A DNA stretch of 64,000 nt. Origin: an uncultured Thalassotalea sp. (lineage in GTDB: Bacteria; Pseudomonadota; Gammaproteobacteria; Enterobacterales; Alteromonadaceae). The stretch spans positions 159,304 through 223,303 of the forward strand of contig CANLNK010000002.1 in the NCBI GenBank assembly GCA_947492575.1, given 5' to 3'. Positions 47,941 through 55,968 of this stretch are shown here, in pieces. Numbering within the stretch: position 1 is the stretch's first letter; each line of letters opens with the position of its first letter. Below the pieces are notes generated by a model that saw only the letters and a program-made list of their open reading frames with translations, was not told the DNA's origin and ran no database searches. The position numbers and the translations under genes are program-made.

Positions 47941-49428
47941 CTATAACTCATCTAGTAATGATTTTATTGACGCTAAAAAATCTTGCTCAAAACTTTCTAA
48001 ATCAAGCGCTCGTTTAAATGATATTGCTGCTTTAATTTTGTCAGCATTCTGCGCTTGCATCTTTGCTACTTGGTCTGGATGTGCGGAGCCAATCCCCTTC
48101 CTAAGCTTGATTAGTTGTGGAACATCTGTGTTTGCAGCAAATAGTTTTTCATCAATATCGCTGAGCGTTATCGTGAGTTCTTCAGCCGCTTGCTTTATCC
48201 CCGATATTGATAAATGATCGATATTATTTTCTAGCGCATTTCTAACCGCTCGACCAACCACTTTGTGAACCGAACGATTGTCTATTTCTTGTGTTTTTAC
48301 CAACATGTCACATATATCAGTGGCAACTGCAAACTTATCGTTTGCCGCTTTTGCTAACTCGTCAGTATTAAATTCACAGGATGAAATTATGTCACTAAAC
48401 AACTCAACACATTGGCTAGCGTAGTCAATGGCTTTAGGTAACTCGCCATAGGCATATAACCTGTTATCAGGCTGACCGCTTATCGTTTGGTTAGTCGAAA
48501 GAAGCGACGCTGTCACTCCATTTAAAATTCTTGCTTGCCCTCGAATATGCGCCAAACCATATGGATTTTTCTTCTGTGGCATGATGACACTTGTTCTGGT
48601 GTGTGAATCGTCAAGCGATAAGAAGTTAAACTCTGCGCTGTTCCAAATTATAAACTCTTCCGACATTCGGTTTAACGTAGTCATTATGGAGTTAATTGGC
48701 AAAATGGTATCTAAGCATATATCCGGCGACCACATAGCGTCTCTCGTATGGTGCAATAAGCCCGCAAACCCCATTAAATCGGCCGCATACTCTCTATCCA
48801 TATAGATTTGAGAACCGTTTACGCTGCCGGAACATGCTGGGCTTAAATTGATTGACGCTATTGCCTGCTTGACGCGATCTAGGTCACGTACAAGAGGCAT
48901 TTGGAAACCTTGTAAATAGTGGGCAAGCGTCGTTGGTTGCGCATGTTGTAAATAGGTATAGTCAACCATATAAGTTGTTTTATGCAGTTCAATTACACGA
49001 CTCATTGCCTCGCAAAGCTCCACCATCAATTCGTGCAAATGAAGCAACTTCTCTCGACAACAAAGCAGCCAAGCAATAGTACTGGCCTCTCTGCGTGCTC
49101 GCCCAATGTGAATGTAGCCAGTTAAACTTCCGAGCTTGTCTTCAAGAAACTTATCCCTATTGTTGTAACTATCCCCTACTGCTGGATTCAGAGGAATATT
49201 CTGACTTTCTTCATGGAGCTCATACAAACCATTCAGTAATTGGGATGCAACATCTGGCTTAATGACATTATCTTTTGCCAGTGTAGCGACGTGTGCCATG
49301 TCAGCCACACTTAACCATTTAAGCACGAACTCACTGCATTCCAATTCGTATGCAAAAGCACTATTTACTAGGCTCTTCGATGGTGACTTTTTGAATCGAG
49401 TGTCTTTACCTAGAAACGTCTCACTCAT
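47941..49428 (-). CDS. Fumarase/aspartase-superfamily lyase, argininosuccinate-lyase-like
   Basis: Superfamily members eliminate a group from a fumarate-forming substrate. The 495-residue protein keeps the signature loop MPQKKNP (283-289) with the expected catalytic Ser (Ser280 in TRTSVIMPQ). It differs from true argininosuccinate lyase at sites that contact substrate: TYLQHAQP at 158-165 has Tyr where ArgH has His and His where it has Arg, and IGRARRE at 108-114 replaces TGRSRND. It overlaps the [2Fe-2S] gene by 4 bases and precedes the ligase by 10. I infer loss of phosphate (or water) from a sulfolactate-type substrate to give sulfoacrylate. A real arginine role is improbable here. Confidence 0.82.
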   Translation of the reverse strand: MSETFLGKDTRFKKSPSKSLVNSAFAYELECSEFVLKWLSVADMAHVATLAKDNVIKPDVASQLLNGLYELHEESQNIPLNPAVGDSYNNRDKFLEDKLGSLTGYIHIGRARREASTIAWLLCCREKLLHLHELMVELCEAMSRVIELHKTTYMVDYTYLQHAQPTTLAHYLQGFQMPLVRDLDRVKQAIASINLSPACSGSVNGSQIYMDREYAADLMGFAGLLHHTRDAMWSPDICLDTILPINSIMTTLNRMSEEFIIWNSAEFNFLSLDDSHTRTSVIMPQKKNPYGLAHIRGQARILNGVTASLLSTNQTISGQPDNRLYAYGELPKAIDYASQCVELFSDIISSCEFNTDELAKAANDKFAVATDICDMLVKTQEIDNRSVHKVVGRAVRNALENNIDHLSISGIKQAAEELTITLSDIDEKLFAANTDVPQLIKLRKGIGSAHPDQVAKMQAQNADKIKAAISFKRALDLESFEQDFLASIKSLLDEL

Positions 49429-49787
49429 GAAGCTTTCTCCGGCTCTATCGCTTTATTAAATTTCAAATCTATTACTAAATCTCTTACACATTTCTCTGGC
49501 AACGTTGGCTCTAACACTAGACGATTACCATATCTTTCAACTAGCTGACCTACATTCTCACTGCATGCTAAAACAGGCTTTTTGTTAACCCGTATACGAC
49601 AACTGGCACACATGCCAATACGGCAGTTTTTACTGAAAGCAAGTGTTGGATCGAGTGACGCTTGGATTCTCATCAACAAGTTCAGTAACACATCATTGTC
49701 GTCATAATTAATTTGATATTCACTCCAAGACTCCTCCTCAGAGTGCTCGATATCCTTGCGGTAAATATTTAAAGTGACACTGTGCAC
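49425..49787 (-). CDS. [2Fe-2S] protein: N-terminal half of SdhB/FrdB
   Basis: The 120-residue protein matches only the plant-type ferredoxin half of the succinate dehydrogenase/fumarate reductase iron-sulfur subunit: DPTLAFSKNCRIGMCASC with Cys55, Cys60 and Cys63, then Cys75 in PVLACSE, and a terminal RDLVIDLKF at the point where SdhB would enter its second domain. The [4Fe-4S] and [3Fe-4S] half is missing, so no quinone relay is possible. It starts with GTG 49787, with GGGGAT upstream, 5 bases after the flavoprotein stop. It probably passes single electrons to the flavoprotein from a soluble donor. Confidence 0.85.
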   Translation of the reverse strand: MHSVTLNIYRKDIEHSEEESWSEYQINYDDNDVLLNLLMRIQASLDPTLAFSKNCRIGMCASCRIRVNKKPVLACSENVGQLVERYGNRLVLEPTLPEKCVRDLVIDLKFNKAIEPEKAS

Positions 49788-49792
49788 TAGTT

Positions 49793-51421
49793 TTATCCCC
49801 CGTTTTGTTGGGCTCGATAGACAAAAGCACCATCAGGTTGCATGCCAACTAGACTGTTAAGAGGCGTTTTTACGTTGCATAGTGGAAAATCTTGGCGGTA
49901 ATGACTGCCTCTAGATTCTTCTCTATGCAATGCAGAAACAGTGATCGCCGCCGATAGTTCAAGCATATTTTTCAACTCAAAATAACGGGTTATCTCTTGA
50001 TTGTAAGTGATCGAGCTGTCGGTAATACCAAGACCAGAGTATTCCTCTACGAGCTCTTTCAAAATAACCGTTTGTTCAAGCAACCCTTTCCTATTCCTTA
50101 GTACACCGACATTACAAGACATTGAACACTTTAAGCGCTTGATAATTGACGCTTGCTCAACCACTTGACAGTTAGGAGCAGGAAGCTTTGGTTTGGCCTC
50201 TTCAATAGCTGGAATGTTCGCGCTGGTTAGTTCACCAATGTGTCGTCCAACAACACGACCAAACACCACCACCTCTAAAAGTGAATTCCCACCAATCCTA
50301 TTAGCACCGTGAACTCCAGAATTCGCTGCTTCTCCAACGGCAAAAAGCCCCTCAACTGCGCTGCCATTAATGTCGAGAACTTGTCCACTAATGTCACAAA
50401 AAATACCACCGGTAAGGTAATGTGCAGAGGGTTTAACTGGAATTAAATCTCTCGATAGATCTAGCCCGAGAAAGGTATGAGCGAGCTCTTTTGCCTCTTC
50501 GAGCAGAAACTGCTTTTCTTGAGGAATATGGCGCAAGTCAATGAAAACACCACCTGAAGTACAGTTTAACTCGCTTACTATCGCCTGAGAAACTTTGTCT
50601 CTTCCTGCCAACTCTTTATTTTCAGGTTCATATTTTTCGATAAAAGGTTGGCTGTTTTCATCTACAAGTTTACCTCCGGCAGATAAAACAGGTTCAGGTA
50701 GTTGAATTCCCGTATCACCTAAACCAAGTGGATGAAACTGTACGAACTCCATATCTTTTAAAGCTGCGCCAGCGCGAATTGCTATAGCCAATCCGTCACC
50801 GGTTGTATCTACCGCATTAGTTGTTTGCTCAAACATGTTTAAGCCGCCACCTGTTGCAATCACCGTATGATTTGCCAGTACTTGAATAAATTCACCATTA
50901 CGGATATGTCTAACTGTCGCCCCAAAAACACGATTTTCACGTTTAATTAAATCAATCGCGTGATGCTGTTCAAGGATAGATACTTTGGGGTGTTCCTTAA
51001 GTTTTCGATACAAACTGGATAAAATACTCCTACCTGTCTTCCCCTTAACAAAGCAAGCCCTAGGAATTCGACAACCGCCAAAACGCTTCTTCACATAGTG
51101 CCCAGACGCTTCGCGTTCAAACTTTACCCCGAGCGATTCGAGCCACTCCAGTGCGCCTATAGACTGTTCGCACAATAATTTGACACTGCTTTTCGACGCA
51201 AGCTGAGACCCTGAGCGCAAAGTATCCTCAATATGCGCCTCAGCACTCTCTTCACCGATGGGGATGTTAATTCCGCCTCTAGCACTAACTGAATGGGAGT
51301 ACATCAACATATTTTTAGACAGCAGTATGACATTCTTACCACTCGTTGCCGCTTCTAATGCTGCACAGCAGCCAGATATACCAGCTCCAATGATCAAAAT
51401 ATCATTAACTATACTTTTCAT
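49793..51421 (-). CDS. Fumarate reductase/succinate dehydrogenase-type flavoprotein
   Basis: This 542-residue FAD protein has the Rossmann motif IIGAGISGCCAA, His43 in YSHSVSARGG, the position of covalent FAD attachment in SdhA/FrdA, and catalytic-site residues Arg274 (GRDKVSQA), His334 (SAHYLTGG) and Arg375 (GANRIGGNS). The substrate loop differs: HPLG at 230 for HPTG, and QLPEPVLSAGG (240-250) for the MTEGxRGEGG form, so Thr is lost while Glu243 is kept. There is no membrane anchor gene. These changes suggest a fumarate-like acid that is not fumarate. It is the first gene of a four-gene minus operon with a sigma54-type promoter; L-aspartate oxidase is less likely, since NadB has no iron-sulfur partner. 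Confidence 0.85.
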   Translation of the reverse strand: MKSIVNDILIIGAGISGCCAALEAATSGKNVILLSKNMLMYSHSVSARGGINIPIGEESAEAHIEDTLRSGSQLASKSSVKLLCEQSIGALEWLESLGVKFEREASGHYVKKRFGGCRIPRACFVKGKTGRSILSSLYRKLKEHPKVSILEQHHAIDLIKRENRVFGATVRHIRNGEFIQVLANHTVIATGGGLNMFEQTTNAVDTTGDGLAIAIRAGAALKDMEFVQFHPLGLGDTGIQLPEPVLSAGGKLVDENSQPFIEKYEPENKELAGRDKVSQAIVSELNCTSGGVFIDLRHIPQEKQFLLEEAKELAHTFLGLDLSRDLIPVKPSAHYLTGGIFCDISGQVLDINGSAVEGLFAVGEAANSGVHGANRIGGNSLLEVVVFGRVVGRHIGELTSANIPAIEEAKPKLPAPNCQVVEQASIIKRLKCSMSCNVGVLRNRKGLLEQTVILKELVEEYSGLGITDSSITYNQEITRYFELKNMLELSAAITVSALHREESRGSHYRQDFPLCNVKTPLNSLVGMQPDGAFVYRAQQNGG

Positions 51422-51459
51422 TAATTGCCTTAAATGATTGATGGCTAGGACATTATACA

Positions 51460-51476
51460 GGCAACATCTGCACCAA
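51460..51476 (-). promoter_or_regulatory. Sigma54-type promoter for the flavoprotein-lyase-ligase operon
   Basis: The minus-strand sequence TTGGTGCAGATGTTGCC has GG-N10-GC spacing, with -24 TGGTGC and -12 TTGC. The RNA start would be about 28 bases before the ATG at 51421. It faces away from the comA promoter in the same 154-base gap. Confidence 0.7.
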
Positions 51477-51527
51477 CAAGATTCTATTTAATACGATAAG
51501 TCGATATACTCTAGTCGCCAAATAAAT

Positions 51528-51544
51528 AGGCATAAATCATGCTT
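51528..51544 (+). promoter_or_regulatory. Sigma54-type promoter for comA-pseFGI operon
   Basis: AGGCATAAATCATGCTT has GG-N10-GC spacing, with -24 GGCAT and -12 ATGCT. RNA would start near 51554, about 22 bases before the comA-like ATG, with AAAGGA between as ribosome site. Confidence 0.62.
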
Positions 51545-51575
51545 ATGTCTTTGAAAAAATGCAAAGGATAAAATT

Positions 51576-52325
51576 ATGTCACTAATTCAACCTAGACCAG
51601 CTAAACCTAGAGAAAGTGGAAGAACAAATGTCCTAGACAAAGGACTTGGCTTATCTCAGTTAAAGTTTCAATTAGAGGCTTGTGGTGACTATGTTGATGT
51701 AATAAAACTCGGCTGGGGAACGTCGTTGGTTGTCCCTGCGCTTCGTCAAAAAATTGAACTGATTAAAAGCTTTGACATACAGCCCTGTCTTGGCGGTACC
51801 CTATTTGAGTATTGCTATCTAACGAAACAGCTCGATGCCTATGTAGCTTTCCTGAAAGAGCATGAACTAGAGACCATTGAGATATCTGATGGCGCTATAA
51901 CGATCTCTAGTGATGAAAAGCTTTCGTTAATCGAAAGTTTATCAAAAGATTTCACAGTATTATCTGAAGTAGGAAGTAAAGACGATAAAGTCATTGTGTC
52001 ACCTGCAAAGTGGGTAGAGCAAATCAAGAATGAAATTGCAGCGGGTGCACAGCGAGTCATTCTAGAAGGTAGAGAAACAGGAACTGCTGGTCTGTATCGT
52101 TCAGATGGTGAGATCAGAATGGGGTTGGTTGAAGAAGTGCTTGATTCAGGCATAGATATCAACAAGCTTATTTTCGAAGCCCCAAAAAAGCCGCAGCAAG
52201 TATGGTTGTTTGAACAGTATGGTAGAGACATCAATCTTGGCAATATTGCCTATGACGATGTTATTTCACTGGAAACGCTAAGGTTAGGGTTGCGCGCTGA
52301 TACATTACTTACATTTCATCAGTAA
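51576..52325 (+). CDS. comA: Phosphosulfolactate synthase, ComA family
   Basis: ComA joins sulfite to phosphoenolpyruvate, giving (2R)-phospho-3-sulfolactate. It is known from coenzyme M synthesis in methanogens and from sulfolactate formation in spores of Bacillus. The 249-residue protein follows the family over its whole length: NVLDKGL (19-25, with the catalytic Lys), CGDYVDVIKLGWGTS, GGTLFEYCY, EISDGAITIS, VILEGRETG, FEAPKKPQQVW and NIAYDDVISLETLRLGLR. I am confident of the family. It is first gene of an operon with pseF, pseG, pseI; neither coenzyme M genes nor sporulation genes are near. This points to a C3 sulfonate acyl group in the flagellar glycan. Confidence 0.88.
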   Translation: MSLIQPRPAKPRESGRTNVLDKGLGLSQLKFQLEACGDYVDVIKLGWGTSLVVPALRQKIELIKSFDIQPCLGGTLFEYCYLTKQLDAYVAFLKEHELETIEISDGAITISSDEKLSLIESLSKDFTVLSEVGSKDDKVIVSPAKWVEQIKNEIAAGAQRVILEGRETGTAGLYRSDGEIRMGLVEEVLDSGIDINKLIFEAPKKPQQVWLFEQYGRDINLGNIAYDDVISLETLRLGLRADTLLTFHQ

Positions 52326-52330
52326 ATAAC

Positions 52331-53035
52331 ATGCGCGTTGCTGTCATTCCCGCTAGAGGCGGAAGTAAGCGAATCCCACAAAAAAATATAAACCCTTTTT
52401 GTGGACAACCGATAATCGCTTATTCGATTAAAGAAGCATTAGCTAGCCAACTGTTTGATAAGGTGATTGTATCTACCGATTGCCCTGCGATTGCGGAAGT
52501 TGCCGAAACGTTTGGAGCACAAGTACCATTTATTCGCCCCGCAGATATTTCGGGAGATATTACAGGGACAAGAGAAGTTGTCCAACACACGATAAATTGG
52601 CTCAATGAACATTTTGGGTTGGTCGACTATATCTGCTGTATATACGCTACAGCACCGTTTATTCAAGCGGCAGCTCTCTCTTCAGCCTTTGCCCAATTAG
52701 AGAAAAATGACGATAAACACTGTATTTTTAGTGTCACTGAATACAGCTATTCGCCATTTAGAAGCTTTGACATTGAAAATAACTACCCTAAATTACTATA
52801 CCCAGAGCATATGAAAAGTCGCTCACAAGATCTAACTCAGCTTTATCATGATGCCGGACAATTCTACTGGACAAAACTCACTCGCACTCAGCAAGTCCAG
52901 CCAATGATCAATTCGAAAGACGCTTTAGTACATGTACTCCCTAACTATCGAGTGCAAGACATTGATACTCCTGATGACTGGAGGCGGGCGGAAGCCATGT
53001 ATTTAGCATTGCAAACTCTGGAGTCAGATGATTGA
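52331..53035 (+). CDS. pseF: CMP-pseudaminic acid synthetase PseF
   Basis: PseF activates the finished nonulosonic acid with CTP to CMP-sugar for transfer. The 234-residue protein begins RVAVIPARGGSKRIPQKNI, the cytidylyltransferase signature, and contains ATAPFIQ and IDTPDDWRRAE near the end. It lies 5 bases after the comA-like gene and its stop overlaps the pseG start by 4 bases. Family members accept various acyl forms of the sugar. Confidence 0.93.
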   Translation: MRVAVIPARGGSKRIPQKNINPFCGQPIIAYSIKEALASQLFDKVIVSTDCPAIAEVAETFGAQVPFIRPADISGDITGTREVVQHTINWLNEHFGLVDYICCIYATAPFIQAAALSSAFAQLEKNDDKHCIFSVTEYSYSPFRSFDIENNYPKLLYPEHMKSRSQDLTQLYHDAGQFYWTKLTRTQQVQPMINSKDALVHVLPNYRVQDIDTPDDWRRAEAMYLALQTLESDD

Positions 53036-54018
53036 TAGGTTTTAGGTTTAACGTTTCTTCAAGAGTTGGCCACGGACATTTCGTTAGGTGCAATGCGATA
53101 GCTAATGCCTTGGGCAGTCAAGGAATACAAACTGTTGCAATACTAGACGAAAGTTCTGAATTACCATGCCCCAATAGTTTTTCGAAATTTGTCACCATTA
53201 GCGCTGAAAATGATGCACAGGAAACCGCTATACAATGTAAAACGTTAAATGTGACTTCACTTTTGGTTGACCACTATCACTGTGATTTGGATTATCAACA
53301 GGTTTTAATTGGATACGATATTTGTTGGGGACAATACGATTTCTACTGCGATGGGCACTATCTCGGTCACTTCGTTATCAATATCAATCCAGCAGCAAAA
53401 CTTGTTTGGTATCAAGAGTGTAGCCTGGGTGTTAATACAAAACTGTTTCTCGGTGCCACATATGCCGCACTAAAGTCGTTAGATACTCCGAAAAAGTCAT
53501 CAAACTCTGATGGGAGTGTTCTACTATGTGTCGGGGCTGGTGACGATAATGGTTTACTCTCTTATCTTAGCGAACTGTTATGCCAACTTTCTAGTATTCA
53601 ACGAATACACATCATTTGTAACAGTGCGTCAACGAGCGTAAAAACTATTCAGTTACGGAATAACGAAAAAGAGCAACTACACCTTGATACCAGCAATATT
53701 AATCATATCGCAAGCCTATGCCAGTTTGCTGTTATTACCGCGGGGACACTTGCTTTCGAGTTAAACTACCTTGGATTACCCTTTGTCATTGGCTATATTG
53801 CGGAAAATCAGCAAAAGCTGGCACAAAGCTGGGAAGACAGTATTAACGCTCCTAATGTAGGTAACTTAAAGCACCTAACACTTTCTTCATTATCTGAAGC
53901 AGTCGATCAGTTAATATTGAGTCCCGATGGCAAAAAAGCTGATGAAAAAGTTGCCTACCGCTTAGTTGATGGGCAAGCTGCCAAAAGAATCGCAAAGGTA
54001 TTATATTCATGCAGTTAA
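53032..54018 (+). CDS. pseG: UDP-sugar hydrolase PseG
   Basis: PseG removes UDP from the diacyl-altrose intermediate, leaving a free sugar for PseI. The 328-residue protein starts at TTG 53032 and reads IGFRFNVSSRVGHGHFVRC, with the GxGHxxR motif whose His is catalytic in Campylobacter PseG. A C-terminal GT28-like nucleotide-binding part has ITAGTLAFELNYLGLPFVI. The TTG start inside the pseF stop and the 10-base overlap with the next gene show tight coupling. Confidence 0.88.
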   Translation: MIGFRFNVSSRVGHGHFVRCNAIANALGSQGIQTVAILDESSELPCPNSFSKFVTISAENDAQETAIQCKTLNVTSLLVDHYHCDLDYQQVLIGYDICWGQYDFYCDGHYLGHFVININPAAKLVWYQECSLGVNTKLFLGATYAALKSLDTPKKSSNSDGSVLLCVGAGDDNGLLSYLSELLCQLSSIQRIHIICNSASTSVKTIQLRNNEKEQLHLDTSNINHIASLCQFAVITAGTLAFELNYLGLPFVIGYIAENQQKLAQSWEDSINAPNVGNLKHLTLSSLSEAVDQLILSPDGKKADEKVAYRLVDGQAAKRIAKVLYSCS

Positions 54019-54914
54019 ATCACATCACAGAGCAAACACTATCACTATTTGAGAACGCGGAACTGATTACAGGAAAATTGCCTGTTGGATACAGTCAAAC
54101 AGGCTTTGTATGGTCAAAAAATAGTAACTCTTTAGTACTTGCCACATCGAAGCAATACTTTTCACAAGCGCTTTCCAATACCCAAGTTTGCGCGATCATA
54201 ACAACTAGCTTATTTGATTTTGAGGTACCTGAAGATAAGTCAGTAATTGTGTTAGCGGAGGCTGATCAGCTTTTTCATTACCTACACAATATACACCAAC
54301 CACACAGGGAAATTTCAGGCGGTATAGCGAGTTCAGCAACCATAGCCTCTTCTGCAAATATAAGTGAATTAGCAATTATTGAAGAAAACGTGGTCGTTGA
54401 AGCAGGCACATACATAGGTGACTTTGTAAGAATTCAAGCTAATAGCTACATCGGCCCTAACTGTACAATAGGGTCACAAGGCTTACTACCAAAGCAAGTG
54501 CTCAGCAAAAAAGTGCACCTTACACATTTTGGTGGTGTGGATATCGGTCAAAACTGCTATATCCATGCAGGCACAAATATATCAAAAGGTCTGTTCAGTA
54601 AAGACAAGACAAAAGTTGGAGATTTCACCCACCTCGGCATTCAAGTCAACATTGCCCACGATGCATCAGTTGGCAATAACTGTGATATCAGCGGCAACTG
54701 TATTATCGCCGGAAGAGCTAGCGTAGAAAACAATGTTTTCATTGGTAGCCATAGCTGCATATCTAATTGGATAACAATAGGGGAAGGCTCAAAAGTGAAA
54801 ATAGGCAGCGTGGTCATTAATGACGTTGCCCCCAACACTCAAGTATCTGGAAACTATGCAATAAGCCATAAGCACCATTTGCTAAAACATGCCAAAGCGC
54901 TGACGAAAGGATAA
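54009..54914 (+). CDS. LpxD-like left-handed beta-helix acyltransferase
   Basis: The 301-residue protein has an N-terminal domain (about residues 1-100) and a hexapeptide-repeat beta-helix (about 105-285). The segment VNIAHDASVGNNCDISG (213-229) with His217 matches the catalytic IAH motif of LpxD, which moves an acyl group from acyl-ACP to the amine of a UDP-sugar. A C-terminal KIGSVVINDVAPNTQVSGNYA ends the helix. Lying between pseG and pseI, with an ACP gene in the first operon and no GNAT-type PseH anywhere in view, it is the leading candidate for N-acylation of the PseC product. A NeuD-type O-acyltransferase is another reading. Confidence 0.8.
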   Translation: MQLNHITEQTLSLFENAELITGKLPVGYSQTGFVWSKNSNSLVLATSKQYFSQALSNTQVCAIITTSLFDFEVPEDKSVIVLAEADQLFHYLHNIHQPHREISGGIASSATIASSANISELAIIEENVVVEAGTYIGDFVRIQANSYIGPNCTIGSQGLLPKQVLSKKVHLTHFGGVDIGQNCYIHAGTNISKGLFSKDKTKVGDFTHLGIQVNIAHDASVGNNCDISGNCIIAGRASVENNVFIGSHSCISNWITIGEGSKVKIGSVVINDVAPNTQVSGNYAISHKHHLLKHAKALTKG

Positions 54915-54918
54915 ACCG

Positions 54919-55968
54919 ATGATTAATAGCAAGCATTCGTTAACGATTGACGGAAAAGTTATCAAGAATTTTGGCGCTCCATATACCATTGCAGAAGTAT
55001 CCGGCAATCATATGGGTGATATAGTAAGAGCAAAAAAGTTAATAAAAGCTGCTAAGGACAGTAATTTCAGTGCCGTCAAACTACAATTTTTTACAGCAGA
55101 TGAAATGACCCTTGATATCTCTTCTGATGAGTTTGTTATCGCAAGCGGACTTTGGAAAGGCAGAAAACTCTATGATGTTTATCAAGAGGGGGCGATGCCA
55201 GAATCCTGGCTATCCGATCTTTTTGAATATTCAAAGACGATTGGCATAACTATTTTTTCTTCTGTTTTTTCAGAGTATGGCATAGAGGTTCTTGAGGCGT
55301 TAGGCTGTCCAGCATATAAAATAGCGTCTTTCGAAGCGATGGACCTAGCATTAATTGAGGCAGCAATAAAAACAGGAAAACCCTTAATAGTCTCTACTGG
55401 GATTATCGATAAAGAAGGTATTGATGATATTTTTGCCTTGTGCAAGCAGTATCAATTTGAGCAATTGGGATTAATGCATTGCGTCAGTAACTACCCTGCG
55501 CCAAGCGATGAATTTAATTTATCTACATTAAGGGAAATGATAGAAACTTATAATGTTCCTATCGGATTGTCAGATCATTCCTACGATGATCTCGCTGCAA
55601 CATTATCCATAGCAATGGGTGGATGTATTGTTGAAAAACATATTACTATCGCAAGAGATGATGGTGCCATTGACTCCGAATTTTCTTTGCCTATAGATGC
55701 TATGCCCCACTTTATTGATAAATTAATGGAAGCATATTCAGCAATAGGTGCCCCTAAATATGAGTCTAGTAGCCCTAGAAAAAATTATCGCTCCCTTTAC
55801 GTTGTCAAAGAAATTCAGCAAGGCGAATTAATCACCAGCAGAAATATCCGCTCAATTCGTCCCGGGTATGGACTTGCACCTAAACATCTAAATAGCCTGA
55901 TTGGCAAGCGAGTAAATAGAACACTTAAAGTGGGTACACCAGTTTCGTGGGAGATATTCAATGATTGA
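54919..55968 (+). CDS. pseI: Pseudaminic acid synthase PseI
   Basis: PseI condenses phosphoenolpyruvate with the free 2,4-diacylamino sugar to make the nine-carbon acid. The 349-residue NeuB-family protein has IAEVSGNHMGDIVRAKKLI, VKLQFFTADEMT, LGLMHCVSNYPAP and IGLSDHS in the TIM barrel, and a C-terminal antifreeze-like SAF domain (RSIRPGYGLAPKH). A TNN/TYN distinction from Leg or Neu synthases is not decisive, but pseB/pseC context supports PseI. It shares PEP use with ComA and overlaps the next gene by 8 bases. Confidence 0.93.
   Translation: MINSKHSLTIDGKVIKNFGAPYTIAEVSGNHMGDIVRAKKLIKAAKDSNFSAVKLQFFTADEMTLDISSDEFVIASGLWKGRKLYDVYQEGAMPESWLSDLFEYSKTIGITIFSSVFSEYGIEVLEALGCPAYKIASFEAMDLALIEAAIKTGKPLIVSTGIIDKEGIDDIFALCKQYQFEQLGLMHCVSNYPAPSDEFNLSTLREMIETYNVPIGLSDHSYDDLAATLSIAMGGCIVEKHITIARDDGAIDSEFSLPIDAMPHFIDKLMEAYSAIGAPKYESSSPRKNYRSLYVVKEIQQGELITSRNIRSIRPGYGLAPKHLNSLIGKRVNRTLKVGTPVSWEIFND

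Noticed and set aside
47941-49428. Arginine biosynthesis argininosuccinate lyase
   Set aside because: Key substrate-site residues differ and no arg genes are near.
49425-51421. Housekeeping succinate dehydrogenase or fumarate reductase
   Set aside because: The iron-sulfur protein lacks its second half, there are no membrane anchor genes and the substrate loop is altered.
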